A DNA stretch of 64,000 bases, from contig JAMXBD010001254.1 of assembly GCA_024138025.1 (NCBI GenBank), positions 186,001-250,000 of the forward strand, read 5' to 3'. Both the position numbers and the translations under genes were made by a program. This stretch comes from Combretum micranthum. Lineage: Eukaryota; Streptophyta; Magnoliopsida; Myrtales; Combretaceae. Shown here piece after piece: positions 60,801 to 64,000 of this stretch (positions are counted from its first letter, which is position 1; every line of letters begins with the position of its first letter). The notes under the pieces are model-generated. The model was given only the letters and a program-made list of their open reading frames with translations, did no database searches and was not told the origin of the DNA.

Positions 60801-63526
60801 ATCATGAGTTTCATGGCATGAACCTAACTTTCTATGCTAGATCTCTACTTTACATGCATGAACAAGATGATATTCCAACAAAACTCTTTTAAACATAAGA
60901 TCTACTTCTTGTGATGGCTTGATATTCTTGTATTAGTGTTTTCATGTCCCTAGCATATGCTCATTGGGATTAAAAGTAGAAAACACACAAGAATGGTCTT
61001 GCCATTACAAGATAATGTAGGTATAAAGCTTAGAATTATCACCTAAGAGGAGTTTTGGAGAAGAAATGAAGAAGAAAAGAGCTTGTTGTGTGTGTGTGGA
61101 ATGGGGAGGGGCTCACGGCAACAGGGGGAAAGAGGAGGGAGTGTTTTGTGATTTTTGGACAGTGAAGAATGAAATGGAGGAGAGAGAAAGTTAAGGATTA
61201 TTCATATTAGTGAATTTAGGGTTTGTTTGAAGTAATGAAAAAGATAAAATAAATCAAATTGGGGCATATTGGGAGGGCCGACCATGTGGGGTGGAAGAGG
61301 GGGAAGAGAACAAATTTTATTTGAAATTGATATTGTGTAATAAAATGTAATAAAAGTGATAATTTAATAGGAGACAAAAATTTCTTGGAAAAGAAAATAT
61401 AATTGAGTAGTTGTAAGGATGTAAGAATAGGGTATGGGTAGTGTGTAGTGTAGGTTGTACTTGTGAATAGTAGACAAGACATCTACTTTACCGGTTGTAA
61501 CGAAAACACGGGAAAAAGGCTATAACTGTAATTTTTATAGCCCGGAAAATTATAAAATTGATATTTTTGAAATCCTTATAAAATTCCGGTTCTAATGAAT
61601 ATTCCGAAATATTTTTCTGAGTTTGTGATCCCGAGGCACATTTTTCAGTAATTGAGCTCAGGAAAGCCCGGAATTGAAAAATTCCCGAATTTAAAAATTT
61701 CTAAGGTTTGAAATATACTTTAAAACAATAATTCATATTCATTTACTTTTAAAACTTCTTTTATTATGAAACCGAAGGAAAGCTGGATCTAGGGTTTCTA
61801 AGCTCCTCTCACTAAGCTTGAACTGGACCGATATAGGGTTTCATTCTCCGATTTTTGAGGTTTATTCGATTGCTAGGAACTAGGGTATACATTATAAGAA
61901 TAATAATAAAAATTAGGTAATGAATAATATTAAACCATACTGGAAGACTCACTAATTACCGGTAGTAATGAAATACAAATAGATTTACAAAATCAGATAA
62001 TTCTAGCTATTTGAAAATTTGTAAAACTAATAATTTAGAGATCCTTATAGAAATATGGGTCTAACGGTATTAATAACATATTTTTAACATTTCAAATCCC
62101 GGGGCGCGCTTTTCGAAGTCGGCACCTGATCGGATTGGAATAGGTCGAAAACTCGTTGATCTCATCCTTTAGAGCATCGTAGGCTTAATACGAACTAATT
62201 ACACCTTTTCCTCTTATTCCGACTCCTTGGTTTAGGAACATGGAATTGTTGGATCTAGACTATGGAATTTCTTTGGAGTTTCAGGGACTTAGGTTTCCCG
62301 ATCGACTTTCCAGCTTACACCTTTGCCAAAATGAAAACTGATATTTTATACTTATATGACATATTTGATTGGTGAGATTTATTTTAAGGTCGATTTTTAT
62401 AAGTATTTAATAACTCACAACGTTCTCGGAATTCTTTGGATTGAGTTTTATTCCTGAAGTTTAATCACTATTTACTTCTTAACAATTTGTTTTAGGGCTT
62501 TATTTTACCCGAATTTATAAGTTGGAGTTAAATATAAAATTTGCGTACGTAGAGGTTTTAGAATAGAAGTATATTGAGTTGCCATTTTATTTCTGAGATT
62601 TCTTATTTTTCTCAAATTTCTAGATTCGTTCGGAATTTGGGACTTATTGAAGTTCAGTTTTAATTTGAAGTGACTTTCAGGGTTTTATTTTCAAAGTTCA
62701 TCTTTAGAATTATTTACTGAAATTTTCCAAGGCTTACAATAAGATTGAATAATATAAGGGTGACATTGTCCATGTCTTATATTCGATCTAGATACCATGA
62801 GACAAAAATGATGATGACACAAGTTATAGAACAAGTAAAATCGGATCATTGATCTTCATTTGATTCGGGTAAACATAATATCTTGCTAGAGGCCGCTTAT
62901 GTTTTGTTTACTGAAAATAGTTTTCAAGTTAACTGCCAATATCAAATGAACCTATATGGTTACACACAAAAGAATATTTAATTTTAAAGTCCAGTGGGAA
63001 GAAAAAATAAATAAATAAATTATTATTATGAATAATAATTTAATTATTTTAAAAGAGTTATTATCATGTCCAACCCTAATAAGATTAAGGATATTAATGT
63101 CAGTAAAAAATACTGACATATTATAAATAGGAGTGATAGGGTCTCTTTAGGGTTATGACTTTTCACTATCACATTAGACTACTGAGAAAATATGTAACCC
63201 TAATAGAGAGAAAAACACAAGAGAGTAAAAAACTCGATTCTTCCTAATCAATCTAGAAGCGTTCTAGATTGTGCTTGCAAGCAAAAGTGATTCCTTTTGG
63301 GTGTGCTTGTTCGTGTGGACTACGTAGAGGGCACAACGAAATCGTGGTGCCTTGTAGATCTGGATTACAAGCAATTAAATTTAAATCTTTGGATCGAAAT
63401 TGCAAGGTATTTTTTTCGGATTCATTCCTATTGGTACCTAATTTAATCAAAACACATGGATTCCATTTTAGGGTTTTGAATTTTTCGCTGCAAAATTTTA
63501 TTTTTGATTTCGCATGAAACCCTACA
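57859..63526 (+). mobile_element. Solo LTR, copia-like, split by solo LTR F
   Basis: It begins TGTTAGTGATTGTGCTCTAG at 57859 and ends 'catgaaaccctaca' at 63526. A perfect 5-bp target duplication TAAAC lies at 57854-57858 and 63527-63531. Without F it is about 1.39 kb. A TATA box 'tataaatagg' is at 63122, so it reads rightward. No primer-binding site or internal genes follow. It interrupts the copia polymerase on the opposite strand. Confidence 0.88.
58462..62738 (-). mobile_element. Solo LTR F, inverted, B superfamily, inside the copia-like LTR
   Basis: On the plus strand it begins TGTCACGCCC and ends 'ccaaggcttaca', 4,277 bp, with a perfect 5-bp target duplication ATAAG (58457-58461, 62739-62743). 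The first 3.4 kb matches solo LTR E closely. After an LTR-start-like junction 'agggtataca' (about 61892) a further ~840 bp matches the end of D. The open frame at 61216-61482 is in AT-rich leader-like sequence and is not a gene. Confidence 0.92.
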
Positions 63527-63531
63527 TAAAC

Positions 63532-64000
63532 CTTGAGAGTAAACTTACCCAGAACATCAGATCTAGACAGATAACACGTAAATAAAGTAGGATGCGAATC
63601 AAACTTTTATAAACAAATGCATCTGCTTTATTCTTTGACAATCTTCCATTCATAACCAATGGAGTTGTCACTAGCTAAATCTCTCCATATGAAATTTCCT
63701 TAAAACTTCTAAGGCATAGTTTTGTTGATAGATGAAAATTCGAGCTTCATAGGGAAAAATTCTCATGATTGAAAAATATTTCATCTCACCTAAATTGGAC
63801 ATTTCAAAGTCACTCTACATTTCCAACACAAATTGCATAAAGTCTTTTGAATACAAGATGTAACCAACAAGTCATGAAAATATAAAGAGACAATAGGTTG
63901 CACTTGTCCTTGACCCTTCAACACCTACAAAGTAGCTTCACTTTTACTTATTTAAAATGCTTACTTAGAAAATAGGTATCAATCTTGTTGTATCAAGCCC
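63532..64000 (-). pseudogene. Copia-type reverse transcriptase C-terminal part, broken, runs off the window
   Basis: On the minus strand frames can be read as PIVSLYFHDLLVTS (the catalytic YVDD box changed to YFHD), FEMSNLGEMKYFSIMRI and, further on, IFIYQQNYALEVLRKFHMER. These match the C-terminal half of Ty1/copia reverse transcriptase in the right order. Stops and frameshifts interrupt them. The N-terminal part would be beyond 64000. It continues into the RNase H fragment at 57853 once the solo LTR is removed. Confidence 0.82.

Overview
The window is repeat-rich nuclear DNA from a flowering plant, most likely a eudicot. It is strongly AT-rich and holds one recognisable host gene with plant introns, surrounded by LTR retrotransposons, solo LTRs, a Cassandra TRIM array and small inverted-repeat elements. 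I cannot name the species from sequence alone.

Layout. Bases 1-800 are LTR remnants. Bases 797-1773 are a tandem Cassandra TRIM array: three ~218-bp LTRs carrying a 5S-rRNA-derived domain, joined by two 120-bp internal regions. Bases 1774-6482 are AT-rich and hold three MITE-like elements and a diverged direct duplication. Bases 6483-8116 (minus) encode a complete three-exon gibberellin 20-oxidase of 385 residues. About 390-1,440 bp upstream of its start lies a truncated Ty3-type retroelement (LTR, primer-binding site, gag start) flanked by ~222-bp direct copies of host sequence. Its LTR promoter points at the gene.

Bases 10856-47302 are one 36.4-kb nest. The oldest layer is a chromovirus-type Ty3/gypsy element (A, about 8.9 kb once insertions are subtracted). 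A is interrupted by: element B (12917-27927, in A's 5' LTR), solo LTR C (30462-34835, between reverse transcriptase and RNase H), and solo LTR D (35689-43806, before integrase). B is itself interrupted by inverted solo LTR G (24602-27550), and D by solo LTR E (36393-39825). Every boundary is supported by TG...CA-like ends and a 5-bp target duplication that is perfect or has one or two transitions.

Bases 47830-54797 hold three more LTRs of, or resembling, the A family, one inserted inside another. Bases 55808-56968 are a Mutator-like element with a perfect 9-bp target duplication. Bases 57240-64000 are a degenerate Copia element on the minus strand, split by a solo LTR (57859-63526) that is itself split by a B-superfamily solo LTR (58462-62738).

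How it works together. Only the gibberellin oxidase looks functional. All retroelement genes seen carry stops or frameshifts. The observations most worth testing are: the LTR promoter aimed at the gibberellin gene; the extra reading frame upstream of gag in element B; a pair of hairpins whose stems are conserved while loops vary in the B-superfamily LTRs; and conserved splice-donor-like sites just downstream of LTR TATA boxes. I found no CRISPR array, operon or tRNA gene. Identities and percentages are by-eye estimates, not computed alignments.
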